DNA of 64,000 bases, taken from Nitrospirales bacterium. Lineage in GTDB: Bacteria; Nitrospirota; Nitrospiria; Nitrospirales; UBA8639. Shown one piece after another: positions 32,516 through 40,569 of this stretch (the stretch's first letter is position 1; each line of letters starts with the position of its first letter). The notes under the pieces are model-generated. The model made no database searches. It was not told where the DNA came from and was given only the letters and a program-made list of their open reading frames with translations. The translations under genes were made by a program, and so were the position numbers. Location: NCBI GenBank assembly GCA_012270585.1, contig JAAXIB010000038.1:1-64000 (forward strand), read 5' to 3'.

Positions 32516-34000
32516 CTATCTTGATGTCGGAGGTGCTTTGAGCAATGGAATCAGAAACGCCAATGCAATGACGATAAAAACAATCGTCGTACTCGTTGCT
32601 GCCGGCGACGTAAAGTTTTCCTTGTGAACAGATAAGTGGGCAAACGTGGCAATGAGCAGGACGACACCCGTCCCCCCGCGTAACCATTGCCCCAGCAATT
32701 TCCATTTCGGAGTCGTGATGGCGATGAACAGTGTAAGACCGAGGCTAATCCAGAACACCGCGGGCAGTGCCGCGGCGGGTATGGTGCCCGTCACACTGCC
32801 GAGCAGGGCAAGGGAAAGCGCGACTGGCGTTCCCCACATCACGCCGGTCCAAGCCGCCTCAAGACGTAGCGAATCGCTCCCCTTTTCACGCTGTTTGAGA
32901 AGATAGATTTTGAATCCCGAGGAAACAACATAACCGAGGATCACGCCGAAAATCACATAAGCGGCTTTTACCGGAAGACCGCCGAACGATCCAAAATGGA
33001 CGGGATAAATTGAGGCGACGATCTGTTGGCCAATCTTCCCGTCGGCCATGCCGACGGTTTGAACAAACTCTCCATTTTGGTCGAAATTATAATATTCGCC
33101 GAAAACGAGACGGCGTGGATGGATTCCAAGCACCTGAAGATGCTGCCCTTTCGTCTTGGGTTCGTGCATGATCACGTAATTGGCCTCAATATCCGGATGC
33201 TCGGCTTGCATATAGGTCAGGGCCCTGGCAATGCCGGCCAGTGGGGCCGGTTCGGCGTTTTCTTCGGGTTCCTCTCCGAACACGGGAGCAAACACAGCTT
33301 CCGTATTGCCTTCATGGTCGAGAGTGGCGATGGCAAACGCCGTGATGGAGGCAAGTCCCAACACCGCTCCGGTTAATGCAATGCTGACGTGAAACGGAGA
33401 CGTCCAGACACTCAGGCGATTGTGCAGGTCGGCCTGTGCCAAACGCGCGGAGCCGGAAAACCGAAAGGCGAAAGCGTCTCGAAAAATGCTGGGATGAGCC
33501 AGGAAGCCGGAAATCGAAGAACCAAGCAACAGCACGCCCAGCATGCCAACGACGGTGAGGCCGATCTTCTCCGGTAAATGCAGGTAATAGTGCAGATCCA
33601 GAACGAACTGGGTCCATGGATGGGCTTCTTCGGTCACGATCGTGCCGGTACCGTCGGTAACGACCGCTCTGGTGTCCGTCGTCAGGACGACGCGTGGCAG
33701 ATCATCTGTCGGCAATTGAATGAAAAAATGAGAAGTCGTGGTTTCTTCGATAGTCAACATGGAAATGGCCGCACGTTCTGCGGCTTGTGGAGAGATGGAC
33801 GCGAGTTCAGGCGCTCCAGGTTGCTCCCAGCGCTGCAGTTCATGATTGAAAACCGAAATCGTTCCGCTGACGGTCAAGATATAGAGAAAGGCCGCGGTGG
33901 TGAGGCCCAGCGCTGAATGGCCGGATAAAGCTTTCGTGACAAATTTGGGAGATGCCCTATCTCCAATTTGTCCTGGCATTTCCGAACCTATTGCACCCAT
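32516..34000 (-). CDS. PepSY-type transmembrane protein (iron-uptake associated)
   Basis: 494 residues if read from ATG 34000 (MGAIGSEMPGQ), which overlaps the upstream gene by 13 bp; the open frame reaches 34252, but that part reads as the antisense of the neighbour. The first membrane span (ALGLTTAAFLYILTVSG) and periplasmic PepSY-like segments are followed by a second span with PFHVSIALTGAVLGL (conserved His). A further periplasmic loop and a C-terminal cluster of three to four spans come next. This matches the PepSY_TM family (PiuB-like), which is repeatedly found beside siderophore receptors and is thought to reduce or handle iron at the inner membrane. The TonB receptor gene is divergent, 725 bp away across the small membrane gene. 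Confidence 0.8.
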   Translation of the reverse strand: MGAIGSEMPGQIGDRASPKFVTKALSGHSALGLTTAAFLYILTVSGTISVFNHELQRWEQPGAPELASISPQAAERAAISMLTIEETTTSHFFIQLPTDDLPRVVLTTDTRAVVTDGTGTIVTEEAHPWTQFVLDLHYYLHLPEKIGLTVVGMLGVLLLGSSISGFLAHPSIFRDAFAFRFSGSARLAQADLHNRLSVWTSPFHVSIALTGAVLGLASITAFAIATLDHEGNTEAVFAPVFGEEPEENAEPAPLAGIARALTYMQAEHPDIEANYVIMHEPKTKGQHLQVLGIHPRRLVFGEYYNFDQNGEFVQTVGMADGKIGQQIVASIYPVHFGSFGGLPVKAAYVIFGVILGYVVSSGFKIYLLKQREKGSDSLRLEAAWTGVMWGTPVALSLALLGSVTGTIPAAALPAVFWISLGLTLFIAITTPKWKLLGQWLRGGTGVVLLIATFAHLSVHKENFTSPAATSTTIVFIVIALAFLIPLLKAPPTSR

Positions 34001-34608
34001 GCAAGATGAAGTGCGCTTAAGGCGGCAAAACAGAAAAGCAGCGTTGTTTTTCGCGCTATCGTGGTGTCGATAACCATCCATGTGGCAATCGTAGTCCAGA
34101 GGAACGGTGTGAGAAAGAACGTCGTCACGATGCCATTCGCCGTCTCGACTCCAAAGGTTTGAAGCAGTTCGAATACGGACAGTGTCAGAATGATCGCAAT
34201 TCCGCCCCCTATCGGAGCAGCCAGAAAAAACGCGGAAAGGTGTTTGGCACAAACGCCGCGTGGCGTTTGATCGGATATTTGCGACTCATTAGTCCTGGGG
34301 GCAGGAGGTGGTTTTCTGTCACGATTGACGAAAGCCGGCCAAGCATTGAACCCGAGTAGGATCATGGCGAGACATATGAAGAGAAGTGTCCCGAGCGCAA
34401 TGCCCCAATCCGCGCTGCCAACCTGGCCCCAAAGGAATAGGCCACCCAAAATGATCATCCATCCACCAAGGATGATCAAGGAGTGCATTCGGTTTTTTCT
34501 TCGCCAGGCAAAACGCAGTACTCCAACCCCTAGAGCGATACTCATCGTTCCGAAGAAGGCTGGAAACATCTTCATCGAATAGAAAGCCCTTTTGTGCCAG
34601 TGAACCAT
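33988..34608 (-). CDS. Small multi-pass membrane protein, iron-locus associated
   Basis: 206 residues with about five to six hydrophobic helices (FPAFFGTMSIALGVGVL, SLIILGGWMIILGGLFLW, WGIALGTLLFICLAMILLGF, and so on) and a charged Pro-rich cytoplasmic loop (~98-120). Not recognised at family level. Overlap with the PepSY gene (13 bp) and divergence from a TonB receptor gene resemble iron-uptake loci of Proteobacteria, in which small membrane proteins accompany the PepSY protein. The role is inferred from context only. Confidence 0.65.
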   Translation of the reverse strand: MVHWHKRAFYSMKMFPAFFGTMSIALGVGVLRFAWRRKNRMHSLIILGGWMIILGGLFLWGQVGSADWGIALGTLLFICLAMILLGFNAWPAFVNRDRKPPPAPRTNESQISDQTPRGVCAKHLSAFFLAAPIGGGIAIILTLSVFELLQTFGVETANGIVTTFFLTPFLWTTIATWMVIDTTIARKTTLLFCFAALSALHLAWVQ

Positions 34609-34725
34609 TGAAATGGATTATTCATTCTGCTATCTTAAACGATAATAGATATAAAACTCAATATTAAGATTATTGAAGCTGCTAGGCCTCATATGACTCG
34701 GCTGAGGAAAAAAGGAGATATGAGT
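34609..34725. promoter_or_regulatory. Divergent AT-rich control region
   Basis: A strongly AT-rich spacer between the divergent membrane gene and the TonB receptor. GATAATAGATATAAAA (34641-34656) partly fits stacked Fur hexamers and also contains a GATAAT -10-like hexamer. No second box or clear -35 was found, so the assignment to Fur is weak. Confidence 0.35.
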
Positions 34726-36828
34726 ATGTCCTCAAAAAATCTATGCGCAGCCATCGTGTTGATGTTGACCCTGATGCCTATCCATTTCGTGATGGCTCAG
34801 GATGTCGAGAAAGATGAAGAGAAACAACCCAAGAAAATCAAACTCAAGGAGATTGTCGTCGAATCGGTTAGCCGTGTGGCCACCCCCGTGTCGGACGTGA
34901 CCCGGTCAGTAACCGTCGTCACCAATGAAGAACTTCTAACTCAGAGCCGCCTGGACCGCTCCGCGGGGTCGGTTCTTGCCCAGAAGGTGCCAGGGTTCAG
35001 TCCGTCGACCGTCTCGCTCACGAACTACGGGCAGACGCTTCGAGGCCGCAACTTTCAGACGTTGATTGACGGTGTTCCGCAGGATACCCCGCTACGCAAT
35101 GGCTTACGTTCACTCCAATCCATCGACATTAATGCCGTCGAGCAGATCGAGATCATCCGTGGGGGAACGGCAGTCTATGGTTTCGGTGCTGAAGGCGGTC
35201 TGATCAACTACATTACCAAAAGGCCGGAAGATGGAGCCGTCAACGTACTCGTCAGCGGGGGACTCAGTTTTTCGACTGTTCATGCAAATGATTCGCTTGT
35301 CGGGGACACGCATCTCCAGGTATCCGGTCGACGCGACAAAGTTGATTATATGCTTGACGGAACGTTTGTCGACCGGAACAACACGTTCGACGCCGATGGC
35401 AGACGTCGTCTGGTCGACCCTGTAGGAAGACAGGGGGGACTGGATGAATCCCGCGAATATAATCTGCTCGCCAAGCTGGGTTACCAGTTTAACAACAGCC
35501 AACGGTTAGAGGCCTCACTCAACTACTTCGATCTCCGGCAGGATGCGGATTACGGCGGCCGGTCTTCGGATGCGACCGGCAGACTTTTTGCCCCCCGGCC
35601 CTTTACACCTGAGATTGCGGTGCCGGGAAAAGTTGATGACATCGATCCAGGTAATGAAACCATAAATCTCAACCTTGTGTATTCCAACGAAGACATTCTG
35701 GGCAGCTACTTGAAAATTCAGGGTTACTATCAGTATATCGATACGACCTTTACCCTGTTTCCGGGTTTTCTCAATTACGTGGTCGAGTCTGAGAAACTTG
35801 GAGTCCGCACAACCGTCAATACGCCGGTCTCACTTCCCAATATCCCGTTCGAGGTCACGTGGGGCCTCGATTATCTGAAAGATGACACCAGCCAGTATGA
35901 TGTCATGGGTGACGTAGACCCGAACGCAGACCAGGATGCGATTGCGGGGTTTGCACAGGTTGAATTCCCTGTCGGCGAGATTGGAATCCTGACCGGAGGG
36001 ATACGACACGAGAGCATCTCAATCGAAATGTCTGGCGCGGCGGTAAACGGAGAACTTTCCGCATCGGAAACGCTCTTCAATGCCTCTGCGAGCGCGTTTT
36101 TGACAGAGGATTTGACCCTGTTCGGGGGATTTTCCGAGTCCTTTTCACCGGGCGACGTTCTTCGGCAGGTTAATGACAATACTTTCGCCGATATCAAAGA
36201 AATCGAGTTCGAGTTTGTGCATACGAGCAACTACGAGGCAGGCTTGCGCGCCGAGTCTGGGACCTGGAACACCTCGCTCATCGGTTTTTACAGTACTACA
36301 GATAATGGGACGAATTTTGACGCGGATCTGAATATTGTGACGCAACCGGAACGGATTTATGGGTTGGAAGCATCCGCAAGCGGTCGTCCAGTGGATAAAC
36401 TTCAGGTCGGCGGGACGTTCACCTGGATGCAAGGCGAGATCGACAATGATAATGACGGCACGTATGATGAAGATTTGCCGACTTTGCGTATTCCCCCCGT
36501 CAAGGTGACCGGCTCCGTCACCTATGAATTTTTAGACTGGTTGAGTGCCGGGACTCAGGTCTTTTATTCGGGAACACAGTCGAACAACTCAGGCTTATTC
36601 GGAGGAGGGTGCCCCAGTTGGAAGGACTACTGTTTTGACATTGACAGCTATTTTCTGATTGACATGTTCAGCAACATTGCCGTGGGTCCGGGAGTGTTGA
36701 ATGTCAACGTCACGAATTTGTTCAATAATGCTTATTTCCCACTCATCAATCAGGCGTATGATTCTCAATTCTCGAACGTACAGGGTCTTGGACGCAGACT
36801 GTCGCTCGGGTACACGATGAAATTTTAG
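34726..36828 (+). CDS. TonB-dependent siderophore-type receptor
   Basis: 700 residues from ATG 34726, which lies 8 bases after GGAG (34714-34717); two further in-frame ATGs upstream are less well spaced. Signal peptide ends HFVMAQD. After an acidic/basic stretch the TonB box KEIVVES is followed by the plug (VLAQKVPGFSPSTVSLTNYGQTLRGRNFQTLIDGVPQD, VEQIEIIRGGTAVYGFGAEGGLINYITKRP). The barrel ends with the aromatic terminus LSLGYTMKF. Plug and barrel resemble ferric-siderophore receptors of the FecA/FhuE group. The divergent PepSY gene supports iron uptake; the ligand is unknown. It would be energised by the TonB-ExbB-ExbD genes at 38.6-40.6 kb or another TonB system. Confidence 0.88.
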   Translation: MSSKNLCAAIVLMLTLMPIHFVMAQDVEKDEEKQPKKIKLKEIVVESVSRVATPVSDVTRSVTVVTNEELLTQSRLDRSAGSVLAQKVPGFSPSTVSLTNYGQTLRGRNFQTLIDGVPQDTPLRNGLRSLQSIDINAVEQIEIIRGGTAVYGFGAEGGLINYITKRPEDGAVNVLVSGGLSFSTVHANDSLVGDTHLQVSGRRDKVDYMLDGTFVDRNNTFDADGRRRLVDPVGRQGGLDESREYNLLAKLGYQFNNSQRLEASLNYFDLRQDADYGGRSSDATGRLFAPRPFTPEIAVPGKVDDIDPGNETINLNLVYSNEDILGSYLKIQGYYQYIDTTFTLFPGFLNYVVESEKLGVRTTVNTPVSLPNIPFEVTWGLDYLKDDTSQYDVMGDVDPNADQDAIAGFAQVEFPVGEIGILTGGIRHESISIEMSGAAVNGELSASETLFNASASAFLTEDLTLFGGFSESFSPGDVLRQVNDNTFADIKEIEFEFVHTSNYEAGLRAESGTWNTSLIGFYSTTDNGTNFDADLNIVTQPERIYGLEASASGRPVDKLQVGGTFTWMQGEIDNDNDGTYDEDLPTLRIPPVKVTGSVTYEFLDWLSAGTQVFYSGTQSNNSGLFGGGCPSWKDYCFDIDSYFLIDMFSNIAVGPGVLNVNVTNLFNNAYFPLINQAYDSQFSNVQGLGRRLSLGYTMKF

Positions 36829-36837
36829 GGACGGCAT

Positions 36838-37206
36838 CCCGGGTCAAAGCCCGGGACATGTCTTGTGCCGCCAAGAATGCGGGCACCAGCCTCCGTAGGT
36901 CGGGTTAGCCGCAGGCGTAACCCGACAACCTGCCGAACCTTCGGATTACGCTTCGCTAATCCGACCTACAACTCTGCGTTTCCAGGCGTTTGGCGGTTGA
37001 AACGACGAGATTCTTCGCCTCCGGCCCAGAATCTCTCATGCAGGCTTGCCGCCTGCACACCAAGGAATGAAAATGGGGATGCCTCTCCAATCTGTCATCC
37101 TCGACATTTTTAATCGAGGATCCAGGGTTTTTGTTTTGTTCTTCGTCTGTGAAGCCAAAAGACACTGGATTTCCGATTACTAACGTCGGGAATGACAAAA
37201 GGAGGT
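36838..37206. repeat. Block of dispersed repeats after the TonB receptor
   Basis: No gene. 36838-36858: CCCGGGTCAAAGCCCGGG. 36894-36928: GTAGGTCGGGTTAGCCGCAGGCGTAACCCGACA, and 36945-36970 a sister unit with ATTACGCTTCGCTAATCCGACCTAC; related copies lie at ~30760 and ~62155. 37020-37075: inverted copy of the GTGCAGGC...AGCCTGCATG unit of 27.4 kb. 37092-37130: TGTCATCCTCGACATTTTTAATCGAGGATCCAGGG, and 37164-37206: an inverted sister with ATGACAAAAGGAGG. Confidence 0.7.
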
Positions 37207-37352
37207 TATTTTCATACCAATCCAAGGTCATTCTCCTGACGAATGAATCCCCAAATCCACAATCTCTGCGGTGGTACCTTCACGTGGAAGCAGGGGCAGT
37301 CGATAATGATAACGACGGCAGGCACTCCTCGGCAATCAAATTTTTGTATATA

Positions 37353-37384
37353 TTGACATTAAATTACGCCGTTTTATAATGTCA
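37353..37384 (+). promoter_or_regulatory. Consensus promoter overlapped by an 8-bp inverted repeat
   Basis: TTGACA (37353-37358), 16-bp spacer, TATAAT (37375-37380), both perfect hexamers. TGACATTA (37354-37361) and its exact inverse TAATGTCA (37377-37384) lie over the -35 and -10, an arrangement expected for a repressor operator. The predicted start (~37387) is only ~2 bp from ATG 37389, so the transcript should be leaderless or nearly so. Confidence 0.7.
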
Positions 37385-37388
37385 TAGT

Positions 37389-38537
37389 ATGAAATTGTAT
37401 GCACGCCTTTTTGAATGCCCAAAGTCCAGTTTCTTTCTGTTAGGCCCGAGAGGCACGGGAAAAACCACGTTGGTTCGCACCCTCCGCCTGGCCAACCATG
37501 AGGTTTCCCTCTTTGATGAAGAAACGTTCCAACGGTATCTCGTCCGGCCGCGGACGTTTTACGAAGAATTATACTCATTAAAAGCTGGAGAGTGGGCCTT
37601 CATTGACGAAATCCAACGCCTTCCCAATTTATTAAACGAGATTCATCGTCTCATAGAGGATAAAAAGTTGCGCTTTATTCTCACCGGTTCCAGTGCGCGA
37701 AAACTGCGACGCGCAGGAGTCAATTTACTGGCAGGAAGGGCCAGTACCCGCTATCTGTATCCGTTAACTCCAATGGAAATGGGGGAAGATTTTTGCCTGA
37801 ATGCGGCATTGGAAATAGGGACGATCCCACTTGTCCATAATGCTGAAGATAAGCGAGAAACGTTGAAAAGCTACGTCCGAACGTATCTCAAAGAAGAAAT
37901 TCAGGCCGAAGCCATTGTTCGGAACCTTGCAGGGTTTTCTCGCTTTCTTCCCGTCGCGGCCCTCTTGCACGGACAGATGATGAATCTGTCGAATATCGCA
38001 AGAGATTGCGAAGTCGGGCGCCCTACGGTTTCAGGATTTTTTCAGATCTTACAGGATACCCTTCTCCTCAAGACCCTCAGTGCTTATGACGTCAAGCTGC
38101 GCGTTCGTGAGCGGAAACGCGCAAAATGTTATTTTATCGATCCGGGCCTGGTGAGAGCGATCAAACACCAATACGGGCCGGTGACGGCAGAAGAGAAAGG
38201 CCCGCTGTTTGAAGGATTGATTTTTACCTTGTTGATGTTTCAGAAAGACACGTTTGGCGACTTCGAAGAATTGTTTTACTGGGCTCCCGCGGAATCCAAA
38301 CACGTCGAGGTTGATTTTCTCCTGACACAAGGAAAAGACAAAGTTGCCATTGAGGCAAAATCCACTGACACGATTCGCCCCGAGTACCTTAAAGGTCTGC
38401 GGGCGATTGCCGACCTGAAAGGAATCAAAAGAAGAATGCTGGTGTACTGTGGTCAAAGCCGTCGAACGACGCAAGATGGCATTGAAATGCTGCCCTTTGT
38501 CGATTTCGTCGACGCGCTCCGAAAAAGAACGCTGTAG
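37389..38537 (+). CDS. AAA-type ATPase with DUF4143 domain
   Basis: 382 residues. N-terminal P-loop ATPase (AAA_14): Walker A GPRGTGKT (~residues 19-26), Walker B EWAFIDEIQRL, then sensor block RFILTGSSARKLRRAGVNLLAGR. The C-terminal DUF4143 part has LSNIARDCEVGRPTVSGFFQILQDTLLLKTL (winged-helix-like) and the endonuclease-like FEGLI...WAPAESKHVEVDFLL...AIEAKST pattern. Proteins of this type are widespread in bacteria and archaea, often near mobile or defence genes, and their function is unknown. It stands alone, with a strong promoter and near-leaderless start, and is flanked by repeats. The DNA-binding-like domain plus operator-like promoter suggests possible autoregulation (inference). Confidence 0.85.
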   Translation: MKLYARLFECPKSSFFLLGPRGTGKTTLVRTLRLANHEVSLFDEETFQRYLVRPRTFYEELYSLKAGEWAFIDEIQRLPNLLNEIHRLIEDKKLRFILTGSSARKLRRAGVNLLAGRASTRYLYPLTPMEMGEDFCLNAALEIGTIPLVHNAEDKRETLKSYVRTYLKEEIQAEAIVRNLAGFSRFLPVAALLHGQMMNLSNIARDCEVGRPTVSGFFQILQDTLLLKTLSAYDVKLRVRERKRAKCYFIDPGLVRAIKHQYGPVTAEEKGPLFEGLIFTLLMFQKDTFGDFEELFYWAPAESKHVEVDFLLTQGKDKVAIEAKSTDTIRPEYLKGLRAIADLKGIKRRMLVYCGQSRRTTQDGIEMLPFVDFVDALRKRTL

Positions 38538-38597
38538 CGCTGCCGGATTGACAACGGAAGGTCAACGGATGGCGGGGTCCGGCCGTGACTCGCTTTC

Positions 38598-39011
38598 CTA
38601 CGACGCAGCCTTGTCCGGCTTGGTCGCAATCGCCATGTTGAAAATGCCGGCTTCTCTCACGGCATCCATGACCTCGATCACTTGACCGTGCGAGACGGCT
38701 TCATCGGCGTTGATCACCACCGCGGGTTTTTCCCCATAATACAGGAGATCGTGTAGCCGCAACTCGAGTTCCGAGATCGTGCAACTGTCTTTATTGAAAT
38801 AGAGATCGCCTTTACTGGAGATGGAGAGGGTGACTTGTTCGGGAAGATCATCCGTCGCGGAACTGGCCTTCGGCAAGTTCACTTCCATGCCTTTCTGTAG
38901 AGTCATGGACAATGTGGAGATCATGAAAAACACCAACAGAAAAAACATGGTGTCGATCATGGGAATAATCTCAATCCGGGCTTTTTTCTTGTCGCCAGCA
39001 GACAGCTTCAT
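38598..39011 (-). CDS. exbD: ExbD-type protein
   Basis: 137 residues. A cytoplasmic basic start leads to one membrane helix with the conserved aspartate (RIEIIPMIDTMFFLLVFFMI, residues ~13-35). A ~100-residue periplasmic domain follows (PEQVTLSISSKGDLYFNKD, AVVINADEAVSHGQVIEVMDAVREAG). With ExbB it uses the proton-motive force to drive TonB. It overlaps the exbB stop by 4 bp and is the last gene of the minus-strand TonB cluster. Confidence 0.88.
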   Translation of the reverse strand: MKLSAGDKKKARIEIIPMIDTMFFLLVFFMISTLSMTLQKGMEVNLPKASSATDDLPEQVTLSISSKGDLYFNKDSCTISELELRLHDLLYYGEKPAVVINADEAVSHGQVIEVMDAVREAGIFNMAIATKPDKAAS

Positions 39012-39634
39012 GATGCCACCTGTACGGCAGTGGCTTGCAGGGCCGCCTCATTGCGCGTGGCATAGTGCTCGATCTGTTCGGTGATGCCTTCCGCGCGAGC
39101 CAGGAAGTAGTTGTAGGGGATGAGGGCCAGCACGGCAACAGTAATGCCGCCGGCCGTACAGATGAGCGCTTCGGCGACTCCGCCGGTGACGGCATGCGGG
39201 GAGCCCATACCTTCAATGGCCATGATGCCGAAGGAATCAATCATCCCGATGATGGTACCCAACAACCCCAACAACGGGGCGAGCGTAATGATGGTGTCCA
39301 ACGACGGAAAGCCTCGTTTCATGCGGCTCACCTCGACCAGGCCCGTGGCTTCCATGGCCTTCTCCGGAGCGGAGGCGCGCGAGCGAATGCCCGATGCCAG
39401 CACCCGAAACACGGGATGCTGGATCTGCTCGCTGAGAGAGAGCGCGTCGTCGAATTTTCCCTGGGCGACCAACTCGATCATCTCATCGGCTTTCCCGGAG
39501 GAGGGGAGCTTGTAAAAAAACCATCCTCGTTCAAGAATAATGGCCAAGGCCACCAGCGAACACAGGATGATGGGAAGCATGAGCAATCCGCCGGCCATCA
39601 GGACTTTGATGAAAGCAAATGACATGTCAATCAT
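39008..39634 (-). CDS. exbB: ExbB-type proton channel protein
   Basis: 208 residues with three membrane helices (~10-32; ~105-130, TIITLAPLLGLLGTIIGMIDSF; ~145-170, GVAEALICTAGGITVAVLALIPYNYF). Forms the pentameric stator with ExbD. Together with tonB (29 bp upstream) and exbD (4-bp overlap) it forms a dedicated TonB energising set. Compared with the TolQ in this window it lacks the longer loop, and its neighbours identify it as ExbB. Confidence 0.88.
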   Translation of the reverse strand: MIDMSFAFIKVLMAGGLLMLPIILCSLVALAIILERGWFFYKLPSSGKADEMIELVAQGKFDDALSLSEQIQHPVFRVLASGIRSRASAPEKAMEATGLVEVSRMKRGFPSLDTIITLAPLLGLLGTIIGMIDSFGIMAIEGMGSPHAVTGGVAEALICTAGGITVAVLALIPYNYFLARAEGITEQIEHYATRNEAALQATAVQVAS

Positions 39635-39663
39635 GACGTGTGATCCTTATGGGTGAAGAGGGG

Positions 39664-40569
39664 TTAGCTTTGTTTGCTCAAAGAAAACTTGAGGGGAATG
39701 ACCACGACGCTACGAATGGGGATGTTCCCGTCCCGTGCGGGACGGAAAGCCCATTTTCTGATTGCTTGAATCGCTGCGTCATCCAAAACTTTATGTCCGC
39801 TGCTTCGTGACACGTCAACCTTGCTGGCCCTGCCGTTGGCCTCAACCGTCACGCGAACGAGCACCGTCCCTTCCCACCCGGACTTTTTGGCGATCCGTGG
39901 ATAGATCGGATGAACGGAGCGTAACACCCCGACGCTGGTCGTGGCTTGAGCTTCGCCGCGAGTGGCCTGCAGGGTTCTCCTTCCGCGGCCGGGAGTCGTT
40001 GGCGGTAAAGACGAGCGTACGACGTGCCGCCGGTTTGCGGCTCCTTGCAAGGCGGCGACGGTCGAAACCCCGGGAACGAACATCGATGGTGCCTCGGCAA
40101 CCTTGGTTGTCGTTTTGGTGGTGGTTTTGCGTGACGCGGTTTTAGTCAGGGTGCGTGCTTTTAAGGTGTCCGTGGCACGGTTATCCTGAAGGACTCGTCG
40201 TTTCATAGGCTGGGGGGGCGGTTGTTGGGGCGGCGGCGCCGAGACGACCTTGGGCATCTCGACCGGTTGAGAAATGTCCGGCGGTGTCGGCGTAGGCTGA
40301 ACCTGTTTCCGTTGGATCGGCTGCGGTTGCAGCCGTTGAGCCTGGAGCATGGGCGGGGCCTGGGGCTCAGGTTCGGGTTGGGGTGGTTCGGGCGCCGGGA
40401 CTTCAACGAAGGTGACCTTGACCGTCGGCGGGGGTTTTTCCACTTGGAGAGAAAAATGCACGAAACTGACGAACACGAAAAAGAGAACGTGCAATACAAG
40501 GGACCACGTCCCGAATCGCAGAAAGGACGAATCCTGGTCGAGTTCATTCATGGAGGCGACGTGGTTCAC
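39664..40569 (-). CDS. tonB: TonB energy-transducing protein
   Basis: 301 residues. N-terminal membrane helix (~22-41, WSLVLHVLFFVFVSFVHFSL, with the histidine typical of TonB/TolA anchors). A Pro/Gln/Pro-Glu-rich periplasmic region follows (~45-115), then a basic middle and the C-terminal TonB domain (~215-301: SVHPIYPRIAKKSGWEGTVLVRVTVEANGRASKVDVSRSSG, KWAFRPARDGN). It carries energy from ExbB-ExbD to outer-membrane receptors by binding their TonB box. The start ATG overlaps the stop of the TPR gene by 4 bp. The nearby receptor at 41.7-44.3 kb is the natural client. Confidence 0.9.
   Translation of the reverse strand: MNHVASMNELDQDSSFLRFGTWSLVLHVLFFVFVSFVHFSLQVEKPPPTVKVTFVEVPAPEPPQPEPEPQAPPMLQAQRLQPQPIQRKQVQPTPTPPDISQPVEMPKVVSAPPPQQPPPQPMKRRVLQDNRATDTLKARTLTKTASRKTTTKTTTKVAEAPSMFVPGVSTVAALQGAANRRHVVRSSLPPTTPGRGRRTLQATRGEAQATTSVGVLRSVHPIYPRIAKKSGWEGTVLVRVTVEANGRASKVDVSRSSGHKVLDDAAIQAIRKWAFRPARDGNIPIRSVVVIPLKFSLSKQS

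Noticed and set aside
34001-34252. N-terminal extension of the PepSY protein
   Set aside because: The extension is cysteine/histidine-rich and overlaps the coding sequence of the small membrane gene; family similarity starts after residue ~85 of the long frame.
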